Part shown: positions 1-6,514 of the stretch, in pieces
Position numbering within the stretch: position 1 is the first letter of the stretch
How the letters are laid out: each line of letters starts with the position of its first letter
From: an uncultured Flavobacteriales bacterium
GTDB lineage: Bacteria > Bacteroidota > Bacteroidia > Flavobacteriales_D > Crocinitomicaceae
Direction of reading: 5' to 3'
NCBI GenBank assembly: GCA_903879765.1
Contig: CAIRMS010000157.1
Span: 1-7,802, forward strand
DNA: 7,802 nt
Translations under genes and position numbers: made by a program
The notes under the pieces: model-generated
Told to the model about the DNA's origin: nothing
What the model saw: the letters and a program-made list of their open reading frames with translations, nothing else
The model's database searches: none

Positions 1-540
1 CTAAAAGATAATCGATCCAATTTAAAGAATGATTTACACCATCACCCAGAGATGTCAAAATAGGAAGTGTAAATAAGAAAATCAATACACTCTGATAACC
101 ACTAATGAAAAATAAATTGAAAATCATCCAAACAAACTTATTGTTGAATCCCGGACGACTTCGTAAAACTTCCCATCATAATCTTCTTCCCCTGCCCAAA
201 ACTTCCACTGATAGGCACCTCGACGAGCAAAATTATAGGTCAAGCGCACACCCCAAATCGTGACTAAAATGGACATTAAAACCATACGAGGGTCCCAACC
301 ACCCATACATGTCATATGCCAAACATAGTAAATTGGAATAATACTCCATATTTTATCTACTTGGGAATTGTTTTTTGCTAATTCACCCACAAAAAAGCAA
401 TAGGCAATCACAATGCCAACAGAAAATGTCATTTGATACAATATGGCATCTTGCACATCATTAGGATTCAATCCATAAGAAATACACACATACGGAACAA
501 CGATTACCGTAAAAATCAAAAGTAAAATAGTAATAAGCAT
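1..540 (-). pseudogene. DUF1295 membrane protein, frameshifted and partial at the left window edge
   Basis: This is a DUF1295-family integral membrane protein, related to the steroid 5-alpha-reductase/isoprenylcysteine methyltransferase-like superfamily; its substrate is unknown. Reading from ATG 540-538, hydrophobic segments lie near residues 2-20 and 38-52. They are followed by the family signatures NNSQVDKIWS (57-66), WGVRLTYNFARRGAYQWKFW (96-115) and GEEDY (117-121). After Tyr121 (codon 180-178) the frame degrades and stops at 126-124. The other frame resumes the family sequence at once from 175 down (WEVLRSRP, then NKFVWMIFNLFFISGYQ). It stays open for 58 codons to position 2 and runs out of the window. 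One missing base between 178 and 177 explains this, since the family normally has Arg-Trp after DY. The ATG lies 18 nt past the thioesterase stop, so it is the third gene of the mscS operon. It could be a true pseudogene or a sequencing error. Confidence 0.85.
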
Positions 541-558
541 AGGTCGGTTTATTTGGTT

Positions 559-981
559 TTATAGTTCATATCCGGCAACGTCAGCTGCAACAGAAACAAA
601 AGTTCCGTTCGCATGAGCGACGAGCTGTTTGTCTTGGTTGAGCACATCCGCCTGCATAAAAATAAGTTTTTTTCCTTTTTTCAAGCACTTCGAGTAAGAA
701 ATTAATTGATCAGTGCATTTGACGCCCGACAAAAATTGAATCGATAGATCGACAGTTGACACCACTTTTTGTTCATCTGCAACCAATGACAATGCACCAA
801 CTCCAAGAGTTGCATCTAATAAACTCGCAATACATCCACCATGTGCGTGCATTGGAGTTGCCAAGTGTTTTTCTTGGATTACGAGTCGGTAAGCAACGAT
901 TCCAGGCTCTAAAATCTCAAATGACATTCCGAGCCACTCACCAAAACGATTTTTATCAATATATGCTTGAATGATATCCAT
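559..981 (-). CDS. PaaI-family hotdog-fold acyl-CoA thioesterase
   Basis: This 140-residue cytoplasmic protein is a hotdog-fold thioesterase of the PaaI/YbgC-like group, which hydrolyses acyl- or aryl-CoA thioesters. The hallmark is HGGCIASLLDATLG at residues 47-60. It supplies the HGG turn and the acidic residue Asp56 on the central hotdog helix. The C-terminal half ends in a typical strand pattern, VAHANGTFVSV (121-131). The length is normal for a single-domain family member that works as a dimer or tetramer. The ATG (981-979) begins 3 nt after the stop of the upstream mscS gene, so translation is probably coupled. The DUF1295 gene follows 18 nt downstream. The exact substrate cannot be read from sequence. 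The family also includes menaquinone-pathway DHNA-CoA thioesterases, but nothing nearby supports that role. Confidence 0.88.
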   Translation of the reverse strand: MDIIQAYIDKNRFGEWLGMSFEILEPGIVAYRLVIQEKHLATPMHAHGGCIASLLDATLGVGALSLVADEQKVVSTVDLSIQFLSGVKCTDQLISYSKCLKKGKKLIFMQADVLNQDKQLVAHANGTFVSVAADVAGYEL

Positions 982-984
982 TTC

Positions 985-1788
985 TTAGGATTTAGCAAAT
1001 TGAATGTTCGCTTTAGAAAAATTCATTGCCGCGGAAGCGTTTACATCAAAATAGACTTCAGCGAAATCTGCCGTCTTCACCCAAGCTCGAACTTTCACAT
1101 GCATCCCTTGTTCCGTAATTTGATCTAATCCAATAACAATTGGAGACTTCGACAGAATACGATTGTCCTCCAATAATATTCCTTTAATCGTTTTTTCTAC
1201 CTCTGGGAACGATGCTTCATGTGTTAAAGTAAACGTCCACTCCACACGACGCGTTTTTTCTCTCGTAAAATTGACAATGTTTCCATTTGCAAGAGGACCG
1301 TTCGGGAAAATAACAACTTTATTATCCGGCATGGTTAAATAAGTATTGAAAATTTGGATTTCACTTACTCTACCCTGTTCGCCCAATGCTTTAATTTCAT
1401 CTCCGAGTTTAAACGGTTTCAAGACTAAAATCATAATTCCACCGGCAAAATTGGATAAGGTTCCAGAAATAGCCATACCGACAGCAATTCCTGCTGCTCC
1501 TATAAGTGTAAGAAACGAGGTCATCGGAATACCCAATTGCGTAATCGCACTCACAACTACCATAATTTTCAAGGCCATCGACAAAAAACTTCCTAAAAAA
1601 GAAACCAAGCCTGGATCCGTTTCGCTTTTCTTTAGAATGCGTGTAGTAAACCGAGTTAAAACACCCGTAAGCCAAAAACCTGCAACAACAATAATGAGCG
1701 CGATAACAATATTCGTTAACACAGAAAATATCACTGCATTTAAGTGATGAGGCTCCATTCCAAAAAGTTTTTCAATCGCATCTATCAT
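985..1788 (-). CDS. mscS: Small-conductance mechanosensitive channel, MscS family
   Basis: This inner-membrane channel opens under membrane tension and releases solutes on hypo-osmotic shock. The 267 residues follow the minimal MscS layout. TM1 is at about 17-42, TM2 at about 62-88, and the pore helix TM3 at about 92-125 carries the Gly/Ala-rich run LIGAAGIAVGMAISGTLSNF (95-114). After it come the kink segment LKPFKLGDEI (123-132), the middle beta domain with VIFPNGPL (159-166) and GNIVNFTRE (169-177), and the start of the alpha/beta cytoplasmic domain. The gene stops at KANIQFAKS, where relatives usually continue with an FPFPQMDVH-like segment, so the C-terminal beta-barrel motif is missing. 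Length is slightly short against about 286 in E. coli MscS. It is the first gene of the left minus-strand operon and diverges from ribD across 160 bp. ATG 1788-1786 gives the correct N-terminus. Confidence 0.93.
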   Translation of the reverse strand: MIDAIEKLFGMEPHHLNAVIFSVLTNIVIALIIVVAGFWLTGVLTRFTTRILKKSETDPGLVSFLGSFLSMALKIMVVVSAITQLGIPMTSFLTLIGAAGIAVGMAISGTLSNFAGGIMILVLKPFKLGDEIKALGEQGRVSEIQIFNTYLTMPDNKVVIFPNGPLANGNIVNFTREKTRRVEWTFTLTHEASFPEVEKTIKGILLEDNRILSKSPIVIGLDQITEQGMHVKVRAWVKTADFAEVYFDVNASAAMNFSKANIQFAKS

Positions 1789-1810
1789 AAGAACAAGTCT
1801 GAAATTTCAA

Positions 1811-1818
1811 CAAAAATA
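1811..1818 (-). promoter_or_regulatory. Candidate Bacteroidota -7 box for the mscS operon
   Basis: On the minus strand this reads TATTTTTG, an exact match to the Bacteroidota -7 consensus TAnnTTTG. It lies 22 nt before the mscS ATG, implying a short leader of roughly 15 nt. I see no clear TTG -33 element at the expected distance upstream, and the region is T-rich on this strand, so a chance match is possible. Confidence 0.35.
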
Positions 1819-1896
1819 AAAATACTTCGCACATTTGACCTGATTCGGCTTTAATAAGCTCACTTTTGAACGAAATCGCTTTAAACCAAGAGATAA

Positions 1897-1916
1897 AATC
1901 CATGTGAAATTGGATT
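1897..1916. repeat. Short inverted repeat in the divergent mscS/ribD intergenic region
   Basis: AATCCA (1897-1902) and TGGATT (1911-1916) form a perfect 6-bp inverted repeat around an 8-nt spacer, between the two divergent genes. It could be a regulator half-site pair, but six base pairs can easily arise by chance in 160 bp. No T-tract follows it, so it does not look like a terminator. Confidence 0.2.
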
Positions 1917-1936
1917 AAATCACGGGAAGGAATGCT

Positions 1937-1944
1937 TAACTTCG
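1937..1944 (+). promoter_or_regulatory. Candidate -7 box for the ribD operon, with very short or no leader
   Basis: TAACTTCG matches the Bacteroidota -7 consensus TAnnTTTG at all but one position and ends 4 nt before the ribD ATG. A possible -33 TTG lies at 1910-1912, but the spacing of 24 nt is longer than usual. If used, transcription would begin almost at the start codon and give a leaderless message. The ATG at 1949 has no purine-rich Shine-Dalgarno site close to it, although GGGAAGGAA sits at 1924-1932. Confidence 0.3.
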
Positions 1945-1948
1945 CTGT

Positions 1949-2980
1949 ATGAAGCACGAAGATTACATGCAACGCTGTATCGACCTAGCTCATCTCGGAT
2001 CGAGTTGGGTTGCTCCAAATCCAATGGTGGGATGTGTGATCGTTAAAAATGGTCAAATTATTGGTGAAGGCTACCATCAACGTTATGGAGAAGCGCACGC
2101 CGAGGTGAACGCAATCGCTGCTGTTAAGAACAAAGAGCAACTTGTTGGTGCAACAGTTTATGTCAATTTAGAACCTTGTTCACATCACGGTAAAACGCCT
2201 CCATGTTCTGATTTACTGGTTTCTTCTCAAATTGCAGAAGTGATCATCGGATGTCGAGACACCAATAAACTTGTTTCTGGTAAAGGGATTGAAAAATTGC
2301 TCCGTGCAGGAATCAAGGTACAAGAAGGGATATTGGAAACAGAGTGCCGTTTATTGAATAAGCGTTTTTTCAATTTCCATGAGAAAGGACGTCCATATGT
2401 CATTTTGAAATGGGCACAAACAAAAGATGGTTACCTAGATCGCATTCGATCCAACGAAGAAAAAGGAATTAATTGGATTTCTTGCGAAGAAACAAAGGCA
2501 CTCGTTCACAAATGGCGTAGTCAAGAACATGGGATTTTAGTTGGGAAACATACCGCTATGAACGACAACCCAACGCTTACTGTTCGCGAATTCACTGGGA
2601 GAAATCCCATACGTATCTTGATTGACAGTCAATTACAAGTAAAAGAAAACATAAATCTTTACTCAGATGATGCCCCAACCATTATTTTCAATCGACTGAA
2701 GGATGAGAAAAAAGACAACATCGAATGGGTGAAAATCAAAGAAACTTCGACAAAAACGATTTTGGAAGAATTATATAAGCGAAACATAACTTCTATCATG
2801 GTAGAAGGTGGAAGTCGTACGCTGCAATATTTCATCATAGACAATGTCTGGGATGAAGCATACGTTATCGTTGGAGATGTTTTGTTTCACGAAGGAGTCA
2901 AAGCGCCGTTATTGAATCGCGTACCGTCACATTCACATCCATTTGGCACAGATACGATTTATTATTTTAAGCGCAGGTAA
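1949..2980 (+). CDS. ribD: Bifunctional riboflavin biosynthesis protein RibD (deaminase/reductase)
   Basis: RibD catalyses two successive steps of riboflavin synthesis in the cytoplasm: deamination of the pyrimidine made by GTP cyclohydrolase II, then NADPH-dependent reduction of the ribosyl side chain. The N-terminal CDA-fold deaminase domain (about 1-145) has APNPMVGCV (22-30) and the zinc site HAE (His50, catalytic Glu52) with EPCSHHGKTPPC (75-86, Cys77 and Cys86 as ligands). The C-terminal DHFR-like reductase domain (about 147-343) starts at RPYVILKWAQTKDG (148-161) and carries NDNPTLTVR (205-213) and the nucleotide-binding VEGGSRT (285-291). At 343 residues it is a normal full-length bifunctional protein. 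It heads the plus-strand operon, and its TAA overlaps the next gene's ATG. No other rib gene is in the window, and no FMN riboswitch is visible upstream. Confidence 0.96.
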   Translation: MKHEDYMQRCIDLAHLGSSWVAPNPMVGCVIVKNGQIIGEGYHQRYGEAHAEVNAIAAVKNKEQLVGATVYVNLEPCSHHGKTPPCSDLLVSSQIAEVIIGCRDTNKLVSGKGIEKLLRAGIKVQEGILETECRLLNKRFFNFHEKGRPYVILKWAQTKDGYLDRIRSNEEKGINWISCEETKALVHKWRSQEHGILVGKHTAMNDNPTLTVREFTGRNPIRILIDSQLQVKENINLYSDDAPTIIFNRLKDEKKDNIEWVKIKETSTKTILEELYKRNITSIMVEGGSRTLQYFIIDNVWDEAYVIVGDVLFHEGVKAPLLNRVPSHSHPFGTDTIYYFKRR

Positions 2981-3843
2981 TGGAGTTATTCTTTGCCATT
3001 CTATTTTCAGGATTCATTTTTGTCCTTTTCAAGTTATTTCCTCGCTTTAAAATCGATACGTTTCAAGCAATCGTGGTGAATTATTTTGTCGCGTTCCTGT
3101 GTGGATTTCTCTTTTTTCCTTTTCAATTAACAAAACTAGTTTCGGTCGATTTTAATTGGTTCTTGCACGCAATAAGCGCAAGTGTACTTTTCATCGGATT
3201 GTTTTTAATCATGGGCATTAGTTCGCAGCGTAATGGGCTATCGAGCACCTCTGTTGCCGTTAAGATGAGCATGGCCTTATCTGTAATGGGAATGATGTTT
3301 GCCTATGGGGAGGACGCGCAATGGATGAAGATTGCAGGTATCATATTAGCTATTTTAGGAGTAATCGGTATGACTGTCCAGCCTTCTGAAGAGAAAAATG
3401 AAGTTTCATCCGCATGGATGCTCATCGTTTTGTTTGTTGGAAGCGGTATTCTTGATTTTCTCTTGAATTACATTCAACACCATGTTCTTCTCGAAAACGA
3501 AACCGCATTTTTCACTGCTTTTGCATTCGGAATGGCGGGAGTCATTGGCGTCTGCATAGGTTTCATTCGTTGGATGCAAGGAAAACTACAGTTATCCATG
3601 CGGAACCTATTTGCTGGAATTTTATTAGGGATTCCGAATTACTTTTCCATTTACTTTTTAATGAAGGCATACGATGTTTTACAATGGAGCGGAAGCAGTA
3701 TTTTAGCCGTTATCAATGTGAGCATTGTGATTATTGCTTCTGTTGTTGGACTGATATTCTTCAAAGAAAAATGGAATAAAATTAAAATAATTGGATTCAT
3801 TTCCGCGTTGATTTCCATCTTGTTTTTATATCTTGCAGCATGA
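2980..3843 (+). CDS. EamA/DMT-family transporter with ten predicted membrane segments
   Basis: This 287-residue integral membrane protein belongs to the drug/metabolite transporter superfamily (EamA/RhaT type), whose members move metabolites across the inner membrane. Hydrophobic segments lie near residues 2-20, 30-48, 62-80, 94-110, 115-133, 145-165, 176-197, 207-230, 238-261 and 268-285, matching the usual 5+5 inverted-repeat fold. Segment 4 follows SSTSVAVKMSMALSV (88-102), and the second half repeats the theme at SGSSILAVINVSIVI (237-251), where the family's conserved helix ends lie. A short positive stretch (KEKWNKIK, 262-269) precedes the last helix. The ATG overlaps the ribD stop as TAATG, and the gene's TGA overlaps the next ATG as ATGA, so translation is probably coupled on both sides. 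The substrate is unknown. Pairing with ribD raises a flavin-related role, but that is only inference. Confidence 0.88.
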   Translation: MELFFAILFSGFIFVLFKLFPRFKIDTFQAIVVNYFVAFLCGFLFFPFQLTKLVSVDFNWFLHAISASVLFIGLFLIMGISSQRNGLSSTSVAVKMSMALSVMGMMFAYGEDAQWMKIAGIILAILGVIGMTVQPSEEKNEVSSAWMLIVLFVGSGILDFLLNYIQHHVLLENETAFFTAFAFGMAGVIGVCIGFIRWMQGKLQLSMRNLFAGILLGIPNYFSIYFLMKAYDVLQWSGSSILAVINVSIVIIASVVGLIFFKEKWNKIKIIGFISALISILFLYLAA

Positions 3844-4496
3844 TTACGAAAGCACTACCCTTTTTGATTTTCACGATGTTTTTCAGCTTTTCAAGTTGGA
3901 CTCAATCGAATTTTCAACTTGCCGTTTTAAAATACAATGGCGGTGGAGATTACTACGCGAATCCGACCGCTTTGCCAAACTTGATTCAATTTTGCAATCA
4001 AAACTTGGGCACAAGTATTTCAAAGGATGTCCCATATGTAGACGTTGGAAGCAAGGATATTTTTCGCTATCCATTCATTCACATGACGGGACACGGAAAC
4101 GTTGTATTCTCAAAAGTAGAATCAGAGAATTTGAGAAACTACTTACTTGCAGGTGGATTCCTACACATCGATGATAATTACGGAATGGACGAGTTTATTC
4201 GGGTAGAATTAAAGAAAATCTTTCCTTCAAATGAACTAGTTGAACTACCTAATAATCACCCTGTTTACAATCAGAAATTTAAACTAAATGGATTGCCAAA
4301 AATCCATGAACACGATGGAAAAAGCCCACAAGCATTTGGCATTGTGATTGATGGAAGACTTGTTTGTCTTTATACTTACGAAACAGATTTAAGTGATGGA
4401 TGGGAAGATCCTCAGGTTCACAATGATACACCTGAAAAAAGAAAGCAAGCATTGCAAATGGGCGCGAATATTATTACCTATGTGTTTTTAAATTAA
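3840..4496 (+). CDS. DUF4159 domain-containing exported protein
   Basis: This 218-residue protein has a Sec signal peptide: MITK, then a hydrophobic stretch at 5-18, with cleavage likely near residues 20-22 (SWTQSN). The mature part is a DUF4159 domain, whose function is uncharacterised. Signatures visible are LKYNGGGDYY (30-39), FRYPFIHMTGHGNVVFS (75-91), LRNYLLAGGFLHIDDNYG (98-115), the acidic pair Asp111-Asp112, the NHPVY turn (139-143), and a C-terminal GRLVCLYTYETDLSDGWED region (172-190). Family members are common in Bacteroidota as stand-alone periplasmic proteins of about this size. The ATG shares ATGA with the transporter stop, and the T9SS gene begins 5 nt after its TAA. It should act in the periplasm. 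I cannot assign a reaction. Confidence 0.87.
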   Translation: MITKALPFLIFTMFFSFSSWTQSNFQLAVLKYNGGGDYYANPTALPNLIQFCNQNLGTSISKDVPYVDVGSKDIFRYPFIHMTGHGNVVFSKVESENLRNYLLAGGFLHIDDNYGMDEFIRVELKKIFPSNELVELPNNHPVYNQKFKLNGLPKIHEHDGKSPQAFGIVIDGRLVCLYTYETDLSDGWEDPQVHNDTPEKRKQALQMGANIITYVFLN

Positions 4497-4501
4497 TTCA
4501 C

Positions 4502-5404
4502 GTGAAAAGTGTATCCTTCATTGCTATTTTCTTTACCGCATTCAATACGCAAGCTCAATTAAATCCATTTTTAGGAATCGTCCCTTTGGATGCATGTGAT
4601 TTTTCTGACACATGTGCATATGTGGTGATTCCAAATTCGTCTACCAACATTTGGGTGCGAGGCGAATCGCAAAAGTCTATTTTAACCAGCACTGGAGGCG
4701 TGATGATTACAGACAGCGTAAACAGCTATCCAAACGAAAAAAATGCTGCATTTGAAATTCACTGGCCATCATGGAACCAATACCCACTTAGTCTGATTAT
4801 GAGCTTTCACCACTCCATGAACTCCGACAGTTTATTAGATGGAGGAATTATTGAAGTGTCAAGGGATTATGGGGCAACATGGACAAATGTAATCGACGAT
4901 CAAACAAACATGCTCTTCCTGAGCAACGAGCTTTACAACAGTACAGATACGTTGTATACGGGAGAAAAGGGATTCTCCGGTACGTTTACAGACCGTTACA
5001 CCGAATTGGAATGGGTTTGGGTATTTCCAATCAAAGACTTACCCACAGACACCATGTATTACCGCTTTCGATTTATTAGCGACACCATCGACACCAACAA
5101 AGAAGGCTGGATGATTTCAGATATTTCTTTTTCATTTGCAGATCTTGGAAGCGGGATTGAAGAATTAACGCTATTTGACTTTTCAATAGCACCTAACCCA
5201 TCTAATGGACACGTTCAAATAAACTGTTCATCCGAAGTTGAAAAAGCGATTCTACGCGATTTATCAGGAAACATTGTTCAAACGGAAATGTTGGAAAATA
5301 TAAAAGTCCTGAATTACTCAGGACTTTCAAAAGGAAACTATTTTCTACAACTTCAGACTTCAAATCAGCGCCTGAGTCAAGTGAAGCATGTAATCATCGA
5401 TTAA
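4502..5404 (+). CDS. Secreted protein with T9SS type A C-terminal sorting domain
   Basis: This 300-residue exported protein appears to pass the inner membrane through Sec and the outer membrane through the type IX secretion system. The signal peptide occupies about residues 1-18, with likely cleavage at NTQA|QL, leaving an N-terminal Gln as is common in this phylum. The body (about 25-215) has CDFSDTC (32-38, a possible disulfide pair) and a beta-sandwich pattern: GGIIEVSRDYGATW (114-127), FSGTFTDRYTELEW (158-171), YRFRFISDT (187-195) and EGWMISDISF (201-210). This resembles the MAM/immune-inhibitor-A accessory domain. The type A sorting domain covers about 226-300, with APNPSNG (230-236), LRDLSGN (251-257) and SGLSKGNYFLQL (273-284). 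The start is GTG (4502-4504), chosen because it gives an intact signal peptide 5 nt after the previous stop. No catalytic domain is seen, so it may be an adhesin or structural protein. Confidence 0.87.
   Translation: MKSVSFIAIFFTAFNTQAQLNPFLGIVPLDACDFSDTCAYVVIPNSSTNIWVRGESQKSILTSTGGVMITDSVNSYPNEKNAAFEIHWPSWNQYPLSLIMSFHHSMNSDSLLDGGIIEVSRDYGATWTNVIDDQTNMLFLSNELYNSTDTLYTGEKGFSGTFTDRYTELEWVWVFPIKDLPTDTMYYRFRFISDTIDTNKEGWMISDISFSFADLGSGIEELTLFDFSIAPNPSNGHVQINCSSEVEKAILRDLSGNIVQTEMLENIKVLNYSGLSKGNYFLQLQTSNQRLSQVKHVIID
5303..5327 (-). terminator. Probable intrinsic terminator of the nadK-FKBP-immunophilin operon
   Basis: A perfect 10-bp stem (AAAGTCCTGA / TCAGGACTTT) encloses a 5-nt loop at 5313-5317. 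Read on the minus strand, the stem runs into TTTTATATTTT (5305-5295), a U-rich tail of terminator type. It lies about 73 nt beyond the immunophilin stop at 5401. On the plus strand the stem is followed by TTTCAAAAGG, a poor tail, so the structure fits the minus strand. It sits inside the T9SS gene, where it encodes residues KVLNYSGLS of the sorting domain. Confidence 0.5.
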
Positions 5405-6513
5405 TGTTGATGACCATCGTGATCATGACCGTCATGATTCTCAACTGTTGGCGCTTGAATATCGACCATTTCAATTTCGAATACTAAATCAGCATATGGA
5501 GGAATTGCCCCTGGGCGACCACCTTTTCCATACGCTTTAAAGTACGGAATGTAGATGGTGATTTTACCACCTTTACCAATCATGGCGATTCCTTCCTCAA
5601 AACCTGGAATCATTTTTTGGTCGATGTAATTGAAATCTAATGTTTGATTGCGATCTCTCGAAGAATCAAATTTCTTTCCATCCGCACGGAAGGTTCCAGT
5701 GTAATGCAAAGATACTTTAGAGCCTTTCACAACGCGGTCCTTTGAACCATTTTCTGAAATAATGTACACCAATCCACTTTCCGTCATTTTTGCTTTCTTG
5801 CTGACTTTTTTGATTTCGTCAAACATGAACTGTTTGTATTGATCTTCGGACATCGCTTCAATTTTTGCAAATGCTTCTTTTTGCTTGTTCAGTGCCATTT
5901 GCTTTTCTAGAAATACTTTGTCGAATGCCTCTTGCGCATTCCAGTTCTGTGCATCTTTCCCAACGCGGATAATCTCAACAGTCGTCATAATGTCCCCTTG
6001 AGCAATCGCGTCCACGATATCTTGCCCAACAACTACATGACCAAAAACTGTATGTTTTCCATCCAACCAAGGCGTTTCTTTGTGCGTGATAAAGAACTGA
6101 CTTCCATTTGTTCCTGGACCAGAATTGGCCATGGAGAGAATTCCAGGACCTGTATGTTTCAAATTCTCATTGATTTCATCGTCGAATTTATACCCTGGAT
6201 CACCTGTTCCAGTTCCAAGAGGACAACCACCTTGAATCATGAAATCTTTGATAACACGGTGAAAGGTTAAACCATTAAAATACGGTTTGCTAATGACTAC
6301 ATTGTTCACTTTGAAGTCTTTTCCTTCCGCTAATCCGACAAAATTAGCTACGGTCATTGGTGTCAATTTATATTCTAACTGACAAACAATCGTTCCTTTC
6401 GTCGTTTGAAAAGAAGCGTAAATTCCATCTGCAATCTCTTCTACTTCTTTTTGACTAAACGCACTAAAAATCGTTGTGGCAATTAAGCCCAAGCTTAAAA
6501 TTACTTTTTTCAT
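5401..6513 (-). CDS. Secreted dual-family immunophilin: cyclophilin domain fused to FKBP domain, His-rich tail
   Basis: This 370-residue protein joins two unrelated peptidyl-prolyl cis-trans isomerase domains and probably assists envelope protein folding. A signal peptide (about 1-21, MKKVILSLG... ending SAFSQ) exports it. The cyclophilin domain (about 30-185) has FHRVIKDFMIQGG (84-96), with catalytic Arg86, Phe91, Met92 and Gln94, then NGSQFFIT (136-143) and WLDGKHTVFG (149-158), which includes the Trp typical of cyclosporin-sensitive forms. A charged, helical linker (about 190-240) leads to the FKBP domain (about 245-352), with Tyr271, Phe282-Asp283, IPGFEEG (302-308), AYGKGG (327-332) and IPPYADLVFEIEM (337-349). 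The tail ends with five His in 11 residues (360-370). I start at ATG 6513, one base past the upstream stop. The TTG at 6531 would overlap that gene and only add MKLKNK before the signal peptide. Its stop overlaps that of the T9SS gene. Confidence 0.93.
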   Translation of the reverse strand: MKKVILSLGLIATTIFSAFSQKEVEEIADGIYASFQTTKGTIVCQLEYKLTPMTVANFVGLAEGKDFKVNNVVISKPYFNGLTFHRVIKDFMIQGGCPLGTGTGDPGYKFDDEINENLKHTGPGILSMANSGPGTNGSQFFITHKETPWLDGKHTVFGHVVVGQDIVDAIAQGDIMTTVEIIRVGKDAQNWNAQEAFDKVFLEKQMALNKQKEAFAKIEAMSEDQYKQFMFDEIKKVSKKAKMTESGLVYIISENGSKDRVVKGSKVSLHYTGTFRADGKKFDSSRDRNQTLDFNYIDQKMIPGFEEGIAMIGKGGKITIYIPYFKAYGKGGRPGAIPPYADLVFEIEMVDIQAPTVENHDGHDHDGHQH

Positions 6514-6514
6514 C

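Noticed and set aside
124..540. A complete 138-residue protein ending ISLFG
   Set aside because: The last 17 residues lose family similarity while the alternative frame regains it at once, so this is a frameshifted gene and not a natural short protein.
1346..1747. A 133-codon plus-strand frame opposite mscS
   Set aside because: It is the antisense of a clear MscS gene, and its Ile/Pro/Thr-rich composition is typical of a shadow frame.
1789..1948. FMN riboswitch upstream of ribD
   Set aside because: None of the conserved RFN segments or its multi-stem arrangement is visible, and the candidate promoter leaves almost no leader.
1772..1972. A 66-codon minus-strand frame across the divergent intergenic region
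   Set aside because: It overlaps the starts of both mscS and ribD, has no family similarity I recognise, and would occupy the promoter region.
3833..4174. A 113-codon plus-strand frame overlapping the DUF4159 gene
   Set aside because: It is out of frame with a well-supported family member, has an odd Arg/Cys/Trp-rich composition, and starts inside the transporter gene.
5932..6270. A 112-codon plus-strand frame opposite the cyclophilin domain
   Set aside because: It is antisense to strongly conserved catalytic sequence and has no recognisable domain.
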